A DNA stretch of 64,000 nucleotides from Aggregicoccus sp. 17bor-14 (GTDB lineage: Bacteria > Myxococcota > Myxococcia > Myxococcales > Myxococcaceae), in the NCBI RefSeq assembly GCF_009659535.1, contig NZ_VJZZ01000007.1:248001-312000 (forward strand). The letters are read 5' to 3'. The first letter of the stretch is position 1, and every line of letters begins with the position of its first letter. Made by a program: the position numbers and the translations under genes. Shown in pieces: positions 25,601 to 34,200 of this stretch. Under the pieces are notes generated by a model. It was not told the origin of the DNA. It ran no database searches and saw only the letters and a program-made list of their open reading frames with translations.

Positions 25601-27113
25601 CCCAGAGGAAGGGGAGGAAGATCTCGATGAGCATGTTCAGGCTCGCCGCCTGCTGCTCCACGTCGTCGAGCTTCGTCTTGGCGCGCTCCACCAGCGCCTG
25701 CACCACGGGGGCGCCCCACGCGGGCTTCACCTCGTCCAGCGTGGCCTTGAGCCAGCGCGCGCCCTTCATGAAGGCGGGCGCGCTGCGCGTCTCGAAGGCG
25801 CGGCGGGTGACGGGCTGCGGCTCGAGCCGGCTCTTGATCTCGTTGAGCAGCGAGTTGCCGCCCTCCTTGCGGCGGTAGAAGCGGCGGCGGTACAGGCCCA
25901 CCAGCTCCACCGAGCGGCTCGCATAGAAGGGGTTCACGTCGCCGGAGGCGAGGTGGTACACGCGCCGCTCGAGTACCCCGCGCGCCTGCGCGTCCAGCGC
26001 CTGCGCGGTGGCGGCGATGGTGGCCGCGGCCACCTGGTCCACCGGGATGATGTCCAGGATGGTGCGCTCACCCGCCGGGATGCCGCGGTGGCCCTTGATG
26101 CCCGCGAAGGCGAGCGGGGCGCTCGTGGTGAAGCCCTCGTTCCAGCCGGGGAAGGGGAAGCGCCAGGCGCTCTCCACGATGGAGGGCCGCACGATGGCGT
26201 AGCGCAGGCCGGGGGTCGCGGCCATCACCTGCTCGCCGAGGCTCTTGGTGTACGTGTACGTGTTGGGCCAGCCCCAGTGCTGGGCGCGCTCCATGCCCAC
26301 CCGGGTGAGCTCGGTGGTGAGCCACAGCTTGCGCTCGCGCCCCACCGCGAGCCGCAGCGTCTTCTCGTCGTTGACGTCGCGGCCCTCCTCCTCGAGGCGC
26401 TGCAGGGCCTTCTTGCGGAAGAGGCTGGTCAGGGCCTTGTCGTCCGCCTGCTCGCGCAGGCGGGCGACGATCTTCTCCGCGTCCGCGAGCTCCTGCTCGA
26501 GGCTGAAGTCGCGCCCGTCCAGCTCGTCCTGCTTGGGGAAGTAGCCGACCACGTCCTCCGCCTCGTCCTCGAACACGAGGCCGGAGCGGTTGCCCGCGAC
26601 GAAGGCGGTGGACATGTGGATGAGCGGGCAGTCCCACGCGAGCGCGAGGTCCACCGAGTGCTTCACGCCGTAGGTGTTGACGTTGAGGCCCACCTCGAGG
26701 CTCGGGTTGAAGGACACCAGGCCCGCGCAGTTGACGATGCCCTGCACCTTGCCGGTGAGCTCCTTCGCCTGCTCCTCGGTGAGCCCCATGCGCGGGTCGG
26801 TGATGTCACCGTCGAGGATGACGCACTTCTTGCGCAGGAACTCGAGCGAGCCGGCCTCGCCGCCGTGCAGGTCGCGCAGGGGCTGGAAGGGCTCGCTGAC
26901 GGCGACCTTGTCGTAGAAGCGGCGCTCGGCGCTCGCGGCGTTGCCCTTGCGCACGATGATGTAGAGCGTCTCCAGCTGCTCGCCGTAGCGCGCGAGCAGC
27001 ATGGAGAGGGTCACCTTGCCCACGAAGCCGGTGGAGCCCGCGAAGAGCAGGCGCTTGCCCGTGAAGAGCTGGGTGACGTTCAGTTCGGGGAGCTGTTCGG
27101 GCAGCGGGCTCAT
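22659..27113 (-). CDS. elbD: ElbD-like megaenzyme: fatty acyl reductase, AMP-ligase, ACP, acyltransferase
   Basis: A 1484-residue four-part enzyme. Residues 1-400 form a NAD(P)-dependent acyl reductase domain (FAGSTGFVGK at about 24-33, YTYTK at about 286-290). Residues 570-1110 are an AMP-dependent acyl-CoA/ACP synthetase (FTSGTTGNPKG near 738, EGYGLTEAAP, YTGDLGRLD). Residues 1140-1215 are an acyl carrier protein with phosphopantetheine Ser near 1175 (DLGFDSLM). Residues 1265-1440 are a PlsC-type acyltransferase (NHASHLD, FPEGTRS). This order matches the published Myxococcus xanthus ElbD, which makes ether lipids by activating a fatty acid, reducing it to the alcohol level and acylating. 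It lies 18 bases after the LarA-like gene and overlaps the epimerase downstream. Confidence 0.9.
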   Translation of the reverse strand: MSPLPEQLPELNVTQLFTGKRLLFAGSTGFVGKVTLSMLLARYGEQLETLYIIVRKGNAASAERRFYDKVAVSEPFQPLRDLHGGEAGSLEFLRKKCVILDGDITDPRMGLTEEQAKELTGKVQGIVNCAGLVSFNPSLEVGLNVNTYGVKHSVDLALAWDCPLIHMSTAFVAGNRSGLVFEDEAEDVVGYFPKQDELDGRDFSLEQELADAEKIVARLREQADDKALTSLFRKKALQRLEEEGRDVNDEKTLRLAVGRERKLWLTTELTRVGMERAQHWGWPNTYTYTKSLGEQVMAATPGLRYAIVRPSIVESAWRFPFPGWNEGFTTSAPLAFAGIKGHRGIPAGERTILDIIPVDQVAAATIAATAQALDAQARGVLERRVYHLASGDVNPFYASRSVELVGLYRRRFYRRKEGGNSLLNEIKSRLEPQPVTRRAFETRSAPAFMKGARWLKATLDEVKPAWGAPVVQALVERAKTKLDDVEQQAASLNMLIEIFLPFLWDNRYVFRCDNTRSIYARMAAADRAKIPWDPDTLNWREYFLDVHLPGLEKWVFPGLEEETKRRTVIPAHRDLLELLEASVHAFRHRVAFRFAAGEKEERFTYGEVHRYASRIGSFLLKQGLQRGDRVMLLSENRPEWGTAFFGILKAGGTCVPVDPGLTEAEVFNIAKRAEPRVLLVSDDAARDFAGLHALLAQAGLQTQVHSLAQAMEGDPAFPDRIGHVRKAAAADDVASLIFTSGTTGNPKGVMLTHRNFASLVAKIAGAFNIGVGDGLLSVLPLHHTFEFSAGFLTPFSRGAEITYIDELTSDRLGDVFETGRVTAMIGVPALWQLLHRKITQEMATKPPLIEQAMKALMATHGELRNRSELNLGKLLFWPVHRKFGGRVKFLVSGGSALPEEVHKAFHQLGFNITEGYGLTEAAPVLAVSDSTSNKRVPGQVGKALPGIELRIREPDAEGVGEVLAKGPNIMAGYYGDREATDAVLKDGWLYTGDLGRLDDQGRLYLMGRQKDVIIDANGKNVYPDELEDLYGNHPHVKELSIVGLPDEAGGEKVACLCVPDYKDRPREEVRRELEEHFRLVGAEMPFYRRVKVLRLWDGELARTSTRKVKRKLVVEELQRLERASHSGEKAREKVQAAGTGGIAEWLYPLIAEVVSRPVSDVRPEAQLAGDLGFDSLMLTELSVALEQAGVPLPAVNDLTQVQTVDDLRKLIASSGKRANVEAREEQAEEPKKSSDEVEIPVPDSVAALGRGLLSLGQRALYGGVFDVKVTGRPFVPQNRNFLVIANHASHLDAGLIRTVLGEQGQKLTALAARDYFFDTPLKRAYFENFTDLIPMDRHGSLRESLRLAGEALRQGFNLLIFPEGTRSTSGELLEFKPTLGYLALTYGVDVLPIYLEGTYAALPKGRLFPKSKKLGVHIGPALSVEELRGRVHGMARSEGYRYATRAAEEAVRALSQGRTLTLRDVPAPEPRRERRAHSSTGSES

Positions 27114-27131
27114 GTAGGGACCGGGGACTCT

Positions 27132-28745
27132 CTAGGGCTTCACGTCCACCATGACGGTGGGGGCGATGCGCAGCAGGCTGATGGAGGCGTTGCGGCCCAT
27201 GAAGCCGCGCGCCTCCTCGATCGCCTCGGTGAGCGTGTCGGTGCGCTCCCAGCCGAGCAGCGCAGGCACGTGGTTGTTCTCCGCGCCGGCGCAGATGACC
27301 TTGCCCACGTGCTGGCGGCCGTTCTCGCCCCAGTACCACATGTAGAAGGGGTGCACGCCGTGGTAGGCGTTGCCCTTCCTGTACAGGTGCACGTAGCTGG
27401 GGTTCTCCGCGAACTCGCGCTCGTACTTGTGCTCGAGCTTCATCGAGTCGCGCGTCTCGGGCAGCAGGCGGTGGAAGAACTCGATGTAGCTGGGGTGCTG
27501 CACCGGGTCGAACTCGTCGTAGGCCGGGTGCAGCAGGATGAGGCAGCCGCCCTTCTTGAGCAGGGGCGTGCCGCGGTTCAGGTTGTGGAAGTAGCCCAGC
27601 CCCATCACCTGCACGAGCAGGGGGTTGAGGATGGAGTTCACCGAGTAGGGGCTGATGAAGGGGATGGGGAAGATGACGATGTCGCTCTGCCCCTGCACCG
27701 GCACCGAGTACTGCCGGTAGCTCATCTCCAGCGTCTTCGCGTGCGCAGGCTCGGTCTTGCCCGCGAACACGCCCGTCACTTCATACGGCGCGGGGATGTT
27801 GTTGAGCACGGTGCGCGCCATGGCGCGCGGCATCTTGCCGAGGGCGAAGCGCAGCGCCTGGAACTTGAGCCGGTCCGTCTCCGAGTAGTCCTCTTCTTTT
27901 TTAGCGAGGAACTCGGTGGGCGCGCCGAACATGCGGTTGTTCAGCGTGGTCTCGATGTGGAAGACCTTGAGGTTCTTGTCCACCACCTCGCCGATGCGCG
28001 CGTTCTTGCGGTACAGCTCGCTCGCCTTCGGCTCCATGTAGCTGTCCGACTCGCGGATGGTCTTGGGGTTGTGGTGCGCGCGCAGGGACGCGTAGTTCGT
28101 CACGCCGGTGGCCATGGACTTGTGCCCGCCGTTCATGGGCACGAAGTTCACGTTCACGTAGACCACCAGGTCGCTCTCGGCGACGCGGCGGTTGAGCGCC
28201 ACCACCTCGCCCTTCGCGGTGCGCTCGAACTCCACGATGCCGTCCGGGTCCTCGGCGTCGTGGTTGTAGTAGCGCTCGGGGTAGTAGGCGTCGAAGATCT
28301 TCTGGCCCACCATGCGCTTCATCTCGCCCTCGGTCATGCGGCGGTGAAGGGCGTTGGCGATGACCAGGTGCACGTCGTCCACGCCGCTGTCCGCGGCGAG
28401 CTCCAGCACCACCTCGAGGATGCTCTGGCGCACGTCCGGCGTGACCATGGGCGGCAAGGGCACCGAGATGTCGTCGATGACGCAGGTGAGCTTCATGCCC
28501 GGCTTGAGCAGCGCGTGCAGGGGCTCCATCTCCTCCGGGTGGTTGATCGCCCAGCGGATGGCGGCCTTCACGTTGGGCACGCCCGCGAGCGGGGGCCGGG
28601 GGAAGATCACGCGGGTGCCGACCGGCAGGTCCTCGAGGAGGAAGTTCTCGCCGGAGAAGAGGGCGCGCGGGGGGCTGCCCTTCTCGGTGATGACGATGTG
28701 GCTTTCCTCGTCGTAGAGCTTCTGGAGCGTCTTGAGCGGGCGCAT
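27132..28745 (-). CDS. LarA-like protein (DUF2088, lactate racemase family)
   Basis: A 537-residue protein of the LarA superfamily. Characterised members use a covalently bound nickel-pincer nucleotide to racemise or epimerise 2-hydroxyacids or sugars. The family N-terminal half is visible (VIDDISVPLPPMVTPDVRQS, LVIANALHRRMTEGEM, NFVPMNGGHKSMATGVTNYA), including the HRRMTEGE stretch and a Lys in GGHKSM that correspond to the pincer-binding region. The usual LarB/LarC/LarE maturation genes are not in this window. The gene is the third of five minus-strand genes and by order matches elbC. A role on a glycerol, sugar or hydroxyacid step of ether-lipid formation is inference. ATG 28745 is the only start before homology. 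Confidence 0.85.
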   Translation of the reverse strand: MRPLKTLQKLYDEESHIVITEKGSPPRALFSGENFLLEDLPVGTRVIFPRPPLAGVPNVKAAIRWAINHPEEMEPLHALLKPGMKLTCVIDDISVPLPPMVTPDVRQSILEVVLELAADSGVDDVHLVIANALHRRMTEGEMKRMVGQKIFDAYYPERYYNHDAEDPDGIVEFERTAKGEVVALNRRVAESDLVVYVNVNFVPMNGGHKSMATGVTNYASLRAHHNPKTIRESDSYMEPKASELYRKNARIGEVVDKNLKVFHIETTLNNRMFGAPTEFLAKKEEDYSETDRLKFQALRFALGKMPRAMARTVLNNIPAPYEVTGVFAGKTEPAHAKTLEMSYRQYSVPVQGQSDIVIFPIPFISPYSVNSILNPLLVQVMGLGYFHNLNRGTPLLKKGGCLILLHPAYDEFDPVQHPSYIEFFHRLLPETRDSMKLEHKYEREFAENPSYVHLYRKGNAYHGVHPFYMWYWGENGRQHVGKVICAGAENNHVPALLGWERTDTLTEAIEEARGFMGRNASISLLRIAPTVMVDVKP

Positions 28746-28789
28746 AGGGGCCTGTGGAGGCCCCGTCTGGGGGGCCTCGGGGAGGAGGG

Positions 28790-29455
28790 CTACTTCAGGT
28801 CGAGGATGGGCCAGTTGTAGGCGCGCGCGAGCGAGCGCAGGCGGATGTCCGGGTTCACGGCGGTGGGGCGGCCGACCACGGCGAGCATCGGGTAGTCCGA
28901 GGCGCTGTCGCTGTAGCCGTGGCTCTGGTCCAGCGAGAGCCCGTGCTTCACGCAGTACTGGCGGATGGCGTGGGCCTTGTTCGCCCCCTCGATGATGGGG
29001 GGGATGACCTTGCCGGTGGCCACCCCGCCCACGTACTGCATCTTGTTGGCGATGAGGTCGTCCGCGCCGAGGTAGCGGGCCAGCGGGCGCATGGTGAAGT
29101 CGAGCGCGCCGGTGACGAGCACGATGCGGCAGCCGGAGCGGCGCGCCTCGTCGATGAGGTCCTGGGTCTGCTCGAAGAGGGCGGGCTTGAGCACGTCCTC
29201 GAACATGTCCTCGGCGACCTCGATGAGCCGGTCCTCGGACAGGCCCGCGTAGTAGCGGTAGAAGAACTCGTTGAACACCTTGCGGTTGAAGGTATCCAGC
29301 GCGCCGAAGAGCGGCAGGCTCGCGCCCACCGCGAGGCTGCGCCCGGCCATGCCCAGCAGCGAGCCGCGGTTCATGGCGTAGTAGGAGTAGACGTGCACGA
29401 CGTTCGTGCGGACCAGCGTCCCGTCGACGTCGTAGAAGGCGGCTTTGGCGGTCAT
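28790..29455 (-). CDS. HAD-superfamily IB phosphatase
   Basis: A 221-residue phosphatase-like protein of the HAD-IB group (SerB/CicA-like). The nucleophile motif DVDGTLVR, the second motif in IVLVTGALDF, a Lys in IEGANKAHAI and the final acidic motif YSDSASDYPML are all in order, so phosphate-ester hydrolysis is expected. A helical cap (MNRGSLLGMAGRSLAVGASL, EFFYRYYAGLSEDRLIEVAE) resembles proteins acting on lipid or small phosphates. It is the second gene of the ether-lipid type operon (elbB by position), 44 bases before the LarA-like gene. Removing phosphate from a glycerol-phosphate intermediate would fit the pathway but is not shown. Confidence 0.87.
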   Translation of the reverse strand: MTAKAAFYDVDGTLVRTNVVHVYSYYAMNRGSLLGMAGRSLAVGASLPLFGALDTFNRKVFNEFFYRYYAGLSEDRLIEVAEDMFEDVLKPALFEQTQDLIDEARRSGCRIVLVTGALDFTMRPLARYLGADDLIANKMQYVGGVATGKVIPPIIEGANKAHAIRQYCVKHGLSLDQSHGYSDSASDYPMLAVVGRPTAVNPDIRLRSLARAYNWPILDLK

Positions 29456-29553
29456 GGGGACTGCGGGCTTCCTGACACTGCCGGAGTGTGTGTGTCAACG
29501 ACGCCGGTGGGCCGGACAATCCCCAGCGGCGCCGCGCGTTTAGCACGGGGGCG

Positions 29554-30576
29554 CTAGAGCCAGCCCTGCTCCCGGTACCACAATGCGCTGCGGCGGACGG
29601 AGTCCACCACGCCGCGCCGCGGCGTGAAGCCCAGCAGCCGCTCGGCCTTGGCCGCGGAGCAGGTCCACGCCGGGGCGAGCAGCTGGCGCGCGAGCTTGCG
29701 GTTCAGGGGCAGGCGCCGGCCGCTCACCCGGGTGGCCACGTCACAGGCGCTGGCGAGCCACGTGAGGGTGCGGGGCCCCAGGGTGAGCGTGCGGGGCCGG
29801 AGCCCCAGCGCCTCGGCGCCCAGGTCCTCGAGCTGCTCGAGCGTGAGCGTGGTGTCCCCGGCCACGAAGAAGGCCTCGCCCAGCGCGCGCGGGTGCTCGG
29901 CGAGCACCAGCAGGAGATCCGCCACGTCCTCCACGTCCACGAGCGAGAGGGGGCGGGGGCCGCCGGCGAGGTGCAGCTTGAGGCCGCGCGTGACGAGCTT
30001 GAAGAACACGAGGTTCTCGCGGTCCCCGGGTCCCACGATGCGCGGCGGGCGCACCACGGTGACCGGGAGGCGCGGCGCGTACGAGAGCGCGATGCGCTCG
30101 CCCTCTGCCTTGCTCTCGCCGTACCACTCGCGCGGCTCGAGCGGGTCCTCCTCCACGCGGGGGCGCCCGGAACTGGAGGGGCCGCTCGCGGCGAGGCTGC
30201 CGCAGAAGACGAGGCGCGCGCGCTGCCCCTCGGGCGCCGCGGCCACCAGCGCCTCGCACAGGAGGCGGGTGCCCTCGGCGTTCACGTGCAGGAACTCCTC
30301 GCGCACCGCGGCGCGGCGGATGCCCGCGAGGTGGAACACCACCTGCTGACCGGCCACCGCGCGGGCGAGCGAGCCGGCATCCGTGATGTCCCCGTCCGCG
30401 CGGGAATAGGCCATTCCCGAGAGGGCGCTCACGTCGCTCGTGGGGCGCAGGAGGCAGGTGACCTGCACGCCGCGCGCGACGAGCCGGCGGACGAGATGGG
30501 CGCCGAGAAAGCCGTTCGCGCCGGTCACCAGGGCGCGTGAAAAGGGCAGCGGTGGGAGCTCCTCAGAGGGGGGCAT
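29554..30576 (-). CDS. NAD-dependent epimerase/dehydratase (first gene of the ether-lipid type operon)
   Basis: A 340-residue extended SDR enzyme with the Rossmann motif ALVTGANGFLGAHLVRRL and the catalytic pair Ser (FCGSLAASG) and YGESK. It is related to, but clearly distinct from, the epimerase at the other end of the cluster. By order it would be ElbA. It probably oxidises or reduces a hydroxyl on a sugar, sterol or lipid precursor. The region before it is divergent with the SWIB gene, so the operon promoter is likely within 30577-30727, which includes an AT-rich dyad (GAAAAAC at 30616, GTTTTTC ending 30642). About 98 bases separate it from the HAD gene, with an imperfect TGACAC/GTGTCA dyad at 29473-29497. 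Confidence 0.87.
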   Translation of the reverse strand: MPPSEELPPLPFSRALVTGANGFLGAHLVRRLVARGVQVTCLLRPTSDVSALSGMAYSRADGDITDAGSLARAVAGQQVVFHLAGIRRAAVREEFLHVNAEGTRLLCEALVAAAPEGQRARLVFCGSLAASGPSSSGRPRVEEDPLEPREWYGESKAEGERIALSYAPRLPVTVVRPPRIVGPGDRENLVFFKLVTRGLKLHLAGGPRPLSLVDVEDVADLLLVLAEHPRALGEAFFVAGDTTLTLEQLEDLGAEALGLRPRTLTLGPRTLTWLASACDVATRVSGRRLPLNRKLARQLLAPAWTCSAAKAERLLGFTPRRGVVDSVRRSALWYREQGWL

Positions 30577-30699
30577 GCGTCTTCAATGCAGCGTTCTCCC
30601 ACTGAACTCCAGAGGGAAAAACGCATCCAGAGGCTGTTTTTCGGCTCCGGGCGTGCTACCAACACACCTGGCTTCGTCTTGATTACGAGCCGCGAACGC

Positions 30700-30711
30700 C
30701 CCCACGTGGGG
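30700..30711. promoter_or_regulatory. Palindrome CCCCACGTGGGG adjoining the SWIB ribosome binding site
   Basis: A perfect 12-base palindrome whose last G residues run into the Shine-Dalgarno stretch GGGGAGGAG before the SWIB start at 30728. In RNA it could form a stem that hides part of the ribosome binding site; as DNA it could bind a dimeric regulator. Either use is inference. Confidence 0.35.
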
Positions 30712-30727
30712 AGGAGACTCGAACAGA

Positions 30728-31048
30728 ATGGCCGCCAAGAAGACCACCACTGCTGCTGCGAAGAAGCCTGCCGCCAAGAAGTCTGCCGCCGGGGGCCGCA
30801 AGCCGAACGCCTCCTTCATGAAGGAGATGACCCCCTCTGCAGTGCTCGCGGAGGTCGTGGGCAACAAGCCGCTGCCTCGCACCGAGGTGGTGAAGAAGCT
30901 CTGGGCGTACATCAAGAAGAACAACCTGCAGGACGCCAAGAACAAGCGTCAGATCAACGCGGACGACAAGCTCAAGCCGATCTTCGGCGGCAAGAAGAAC
31001 GTCACCATGTTCGAGATGACCGCGCTGGTGAACAAGCAGCTGAGCTAG
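30728..31048 (+). CDS. SWIB/MDM2 domain protein with histone-H1-like basic tail
   Basis: A 106-residue protein. The first 25 residues are a lysine/alanine tail (MAAKKTTTAAAKKPAAKK) like those of histone H1 and bacterial H1-like proteins. Residues 33-105 form a SWIB domain (LAEVVGNKPLPRTEVVKKLW, AYIKKNNLQDAKNKRQINAD, KNVTMFEMTALVNKQLS), an alpha-helical fold found in chromatin-remodelling subunits and in some bacterial DNA-binding or topoisomerase-linked proteins. A nucleoid-associated role is likely but not shown. The gene is single, divergent from the ether-lipid operon, starts after a strong GGAGGAG site and ends at an intrinsic terminator. Codon use is less extreme in GC than in its neighbours, consistent with high expression. 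Confidence 0.9.
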   Translation: MAAKKTTTAAAKKPAAKKSAAGGRKPNASFMKEMTPSAVLAEVVGNKPLPRTEVVKKLWAYIKKNNLQDAKNKRQINADDKLKPIFGGKKNVTMFEMTALVNKQLS

Positions 31049-31108
31049 TGCCGCAAGCCGCACCGGCCGCGGCGCGCCCCTCGCGGGGCACCGGGGCCTG
31101 AGGTGCCG

Positions 31109-31149
31109 GAGGGGCTCGCCACCGTGCAGGTGGCGGGCCCCTCGCTTTT
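31109..31149 (+). terminator. Intrinsic terminator after the SWIB gene
   Basis: GAGGGGCTCGCCACC (31109-31123) and GGTGGCGGGCCCCTC (31129-31143) form a 15-bp stem with one G-U pair and the loop GTGCA, followed by GCTTTT. It lies 60 bases after the SWIB stop. This is the clearest intrinsic terminator in the window. Confidence 0.85.
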
Positions 31150-31240
31150 GGGCGATGTGAGCTGGGGAACGTTCTTTTTGCGGCGCTGCGCCACGCGCCG
31201 GGGTGGTCAACCGCCCCCCGCCGACCTACCTGTGCCTCAC

Positions 31241-34200
31241 ATGGCACGCGAGGAGCTGGACGAGGTGAGCCCCGAGACCCATTTCACGGCCCCGGAGGGG
31301 CCGCAGGCCGTGCACGCGCAGCAGGGGCCGGCCGAGGCTCCGGCCGACGCCGGGGCCGAGGCGCTCTACGCCCGCGCGCGCGAGGACCTGCTCGCCCGGC
31401 GCTCGACGCCCCTGTCCACCTACCGGCTGCAGTTCCACGCGGGCTTCCGCTTCGAGGACGCGCTCGCGCAGGTGCCCTATCTGAAGGCGCTCGGGGTGAG
31501 CCACCTGTACGCGAGCCCCTACCTCAAGGCGGCGCCCGGCAGCACGCACGGCTACGACGTGGTGGACCACACCCAGCTCAACCCCGAGGTGGGCACGCCC
31601 GAGCAGCACGCGCGCCTGTGCGCCGCGCTGCAGGAGGCGGGGCTGGGGCAGGTGCTGGACGTGGTGCCCAACCACATGGGCATCGAGCGCTTCAACCCGC
31701 TCTGGTTCGACGTGCTGGAGAACGGCCCCTCCAGCGTCTACGCGGCCTTCTTCGATGTGGACTGGGACCCGGTGAAGGCGGAGCTCAAGGACAAGGTCCT
31801 GCTGCCCATCCTCGGAGACCAGTACGGCGTGGTGCTGGAGAAGGGGGAGCTGAAGCTCTCCTTCCAGGACGGCGCCTTCAGCGTGAACTATTACGATCAC
31901 CGCTTCCCGGTGGCGCCGCGCCAGTACGCGCGGGTGCTGGAGCTGGGGCTCGAGCGGCTCGAGGCGCAGCTGGGCGAGAGCGACCCGCACTTCGTGGAGC
32001 TGCAGTCCATCCTCACCGCGCTGCACCACCTGCCGCCGCGCACCGAGACCGAGCGCGCCCGGGTGCGCGAGCGGGCGCGCGAGAAGGAGGTCATCAAGCG
32101 GCGGCTCGCGGCGGTGGCTGCGGCGAGCCCCCCGGTCGCCGCGTACATCGCGGAGAACGTGCGGACCTTCAACGGCACGCCCGGCGATGCGCGCTCCTTC
32201 GACCGGCTGGACGCGCTGCTGCAGGGCTGCAGCTACCGGCTCGCGCACTGGCGGGTGGCAGGCGAGGAGATCAACTACCGGCGCTTCTTCGACATCAACG
32301 GCCTCGCCGCGCTGCGCGTGGAGGACCCCGAGGTGTTCGAGGAGGCGCACGCGCTCGTCTTCAAGTGGCTGTGCGAGGCCAAGGTGACGGGCCTGCGCAT
32401 CGACCACCCGGACGGCCTCTTCGACCCGACGGCCTACTTCCTCAACCTGCAGGAGCGCTACTTCCTCGAGCACGCGCGCGCGCTGCACACCCGCAGTGGC
32501 AACGCCCGTGACGGGGCGCCCTTCGAGTCGCTGGTGCCTGCGCTCAAGGCGCGCTGGCGCCGCGAGGTGGAGCAGGACCCGGCGTCCCCGCTGCGCAAGG
32601 CGCTGTACGTGGTGGTGGAGAAGATCCAGGGCGGCAAGGAGCGCATCCCCGAGGACTGGGCGGTGCACGGCACCACGGGCTACCGCTACGCGAACGCGGT
32701 GGGCGGCGTGTTCGTGGACCCCTCGGCCGAGCGCGCCCTCACCGAGACCTACGAGCGCTACGCGGACCGGGCGGCGGGGACGGAGGACTTCGAGGAGCTG
32801 GTCTACACGAAGAAGCAGCTCATCATGCGGGTGAGCATGGCCTCCGAGATCAACGTGCTCGCGCGCGAGCTCAACCGCATCTCGGAGATGAACCGGCGCA
32901 GCCGCGACTTCACGCTCAATGCGCTGCGCCGCGCGCTGGTGGAGTTCATCGCGCTGTTCCCCGTGTACCGCACCTACGTGGACGGCTGGCGCCCCGAGCT
33001 GGACGCGCGCGACGTGCAGTACGTGGAGTGGACCATCGCGCGGGCCAAGGCGCGCAACACCACGACCAACGCCTCCATCTACGACTTCCTGCGCGACATC
33101 CTCCTGCGCCGCTACCCCGAGCACCTGGACGAGCGCGAGAAGAGCGTGATGCTGCGCTTCGCGATGAAGCTGCAGCAGGTGACGGGCCCGGTGATGGCCA
33201 AGGGGCTCGAGGACACCGCCTTCTACGTCTACAACCGCTTCGTCGCGCTCAACGAGGTCGGCGGCGAGCCGGAGCACTTCGGCACCTCTCCCGAGACCTT
33301 CCACCAGCGCAACGTGGAGCGCGCGGAGAACTGGCCCGCGAGCATGCTCAGCAGCAGCACGCACGACACCAAGCGCAGCGAGGACGTGCGCGCGCGGCTC
33401 TTCGTGCTCAGCGAGCTGCCGGACGCGTGGCGCCACCAGGTGCGGCGCTGGGCGCGCCAGACGCAGAAGCACGTGACGGACCTGCAGGGGCGCGAGGCCC
33501 CCAGCCCCAACGACACCTACCTCTTCTTCCAGACGGTGGTGGGGGCCTGGCCGATGGGAGACGCGCTCGAGAGCCTCTCCGGCGAGGCCTTCGAGGACTT
33601 CCGCCGCCGCATGCGCGAGTACATGGCCAAGGCGGTGAAGGAGGCGAAGGAGAACAGCTCCTGGACCAACCCGGACGAGGCCTACGACGCGGCGGTGGCC
33701 CGGTTCGTGGACGCCTGCCTCGACCCGAAGAAGAGCCCCGTCTTCCTGCGCGACGTGCAGGCCTTCAAGCGGCGCATCGAGCGCGCGGGGCAGCACAACG
33801 CGCTGGGGCAGCTCTTGCTCAAGCTCGCGAGCCCCGGCGCGGTGGACACCTACCAGGGCTGCGAGCTGTGGGACCTCTCGCTCGTGGACCCGGACAACCG
33901 CCGGCCGGTGGACTTCGCCCTGCGCGCGCGCCTGCTGGAGGCGCTGGACCAGGAGGCGAAGCAGGATGCGGCGGGGCTCGCGCAGGCGCTCGCCGCGGAC
34001 ATGACGGACGGCCGCGCGAAGCTCTACCTCCTGGCCGCGGGGCTGCGGCTGCGCCAGCGCCACCCGCAGCTCTTCCGCGAGGGCAACTACGTGGCCCTCG
34101 CGGCCGAGGGCCCGCGCGCGAGCGCCCAGGTCTCCTTCGTGCGCGAGGGCGGCGGGGCCTGCCTGCTCGCGTCCGCGCCGCGCTTCACGCTCTCGGCGCT

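Noticed and set aside
22683-28820. Plus-strand open frame of over 2000 residues opposite the ether-lipid genes
   Set aside because: It is the mirror of strongly biased minus-strand codons, His/Val/Leu/Glu/Arg-rich without any family motif, and runs across several real genes.
29456-29553. Intrinsic terminator between the first two ether-lipid genes
   Set aside because: TGACAC and GTGTCA arms are short and widely spaced with no U-tract; the gene order argues for one operon.
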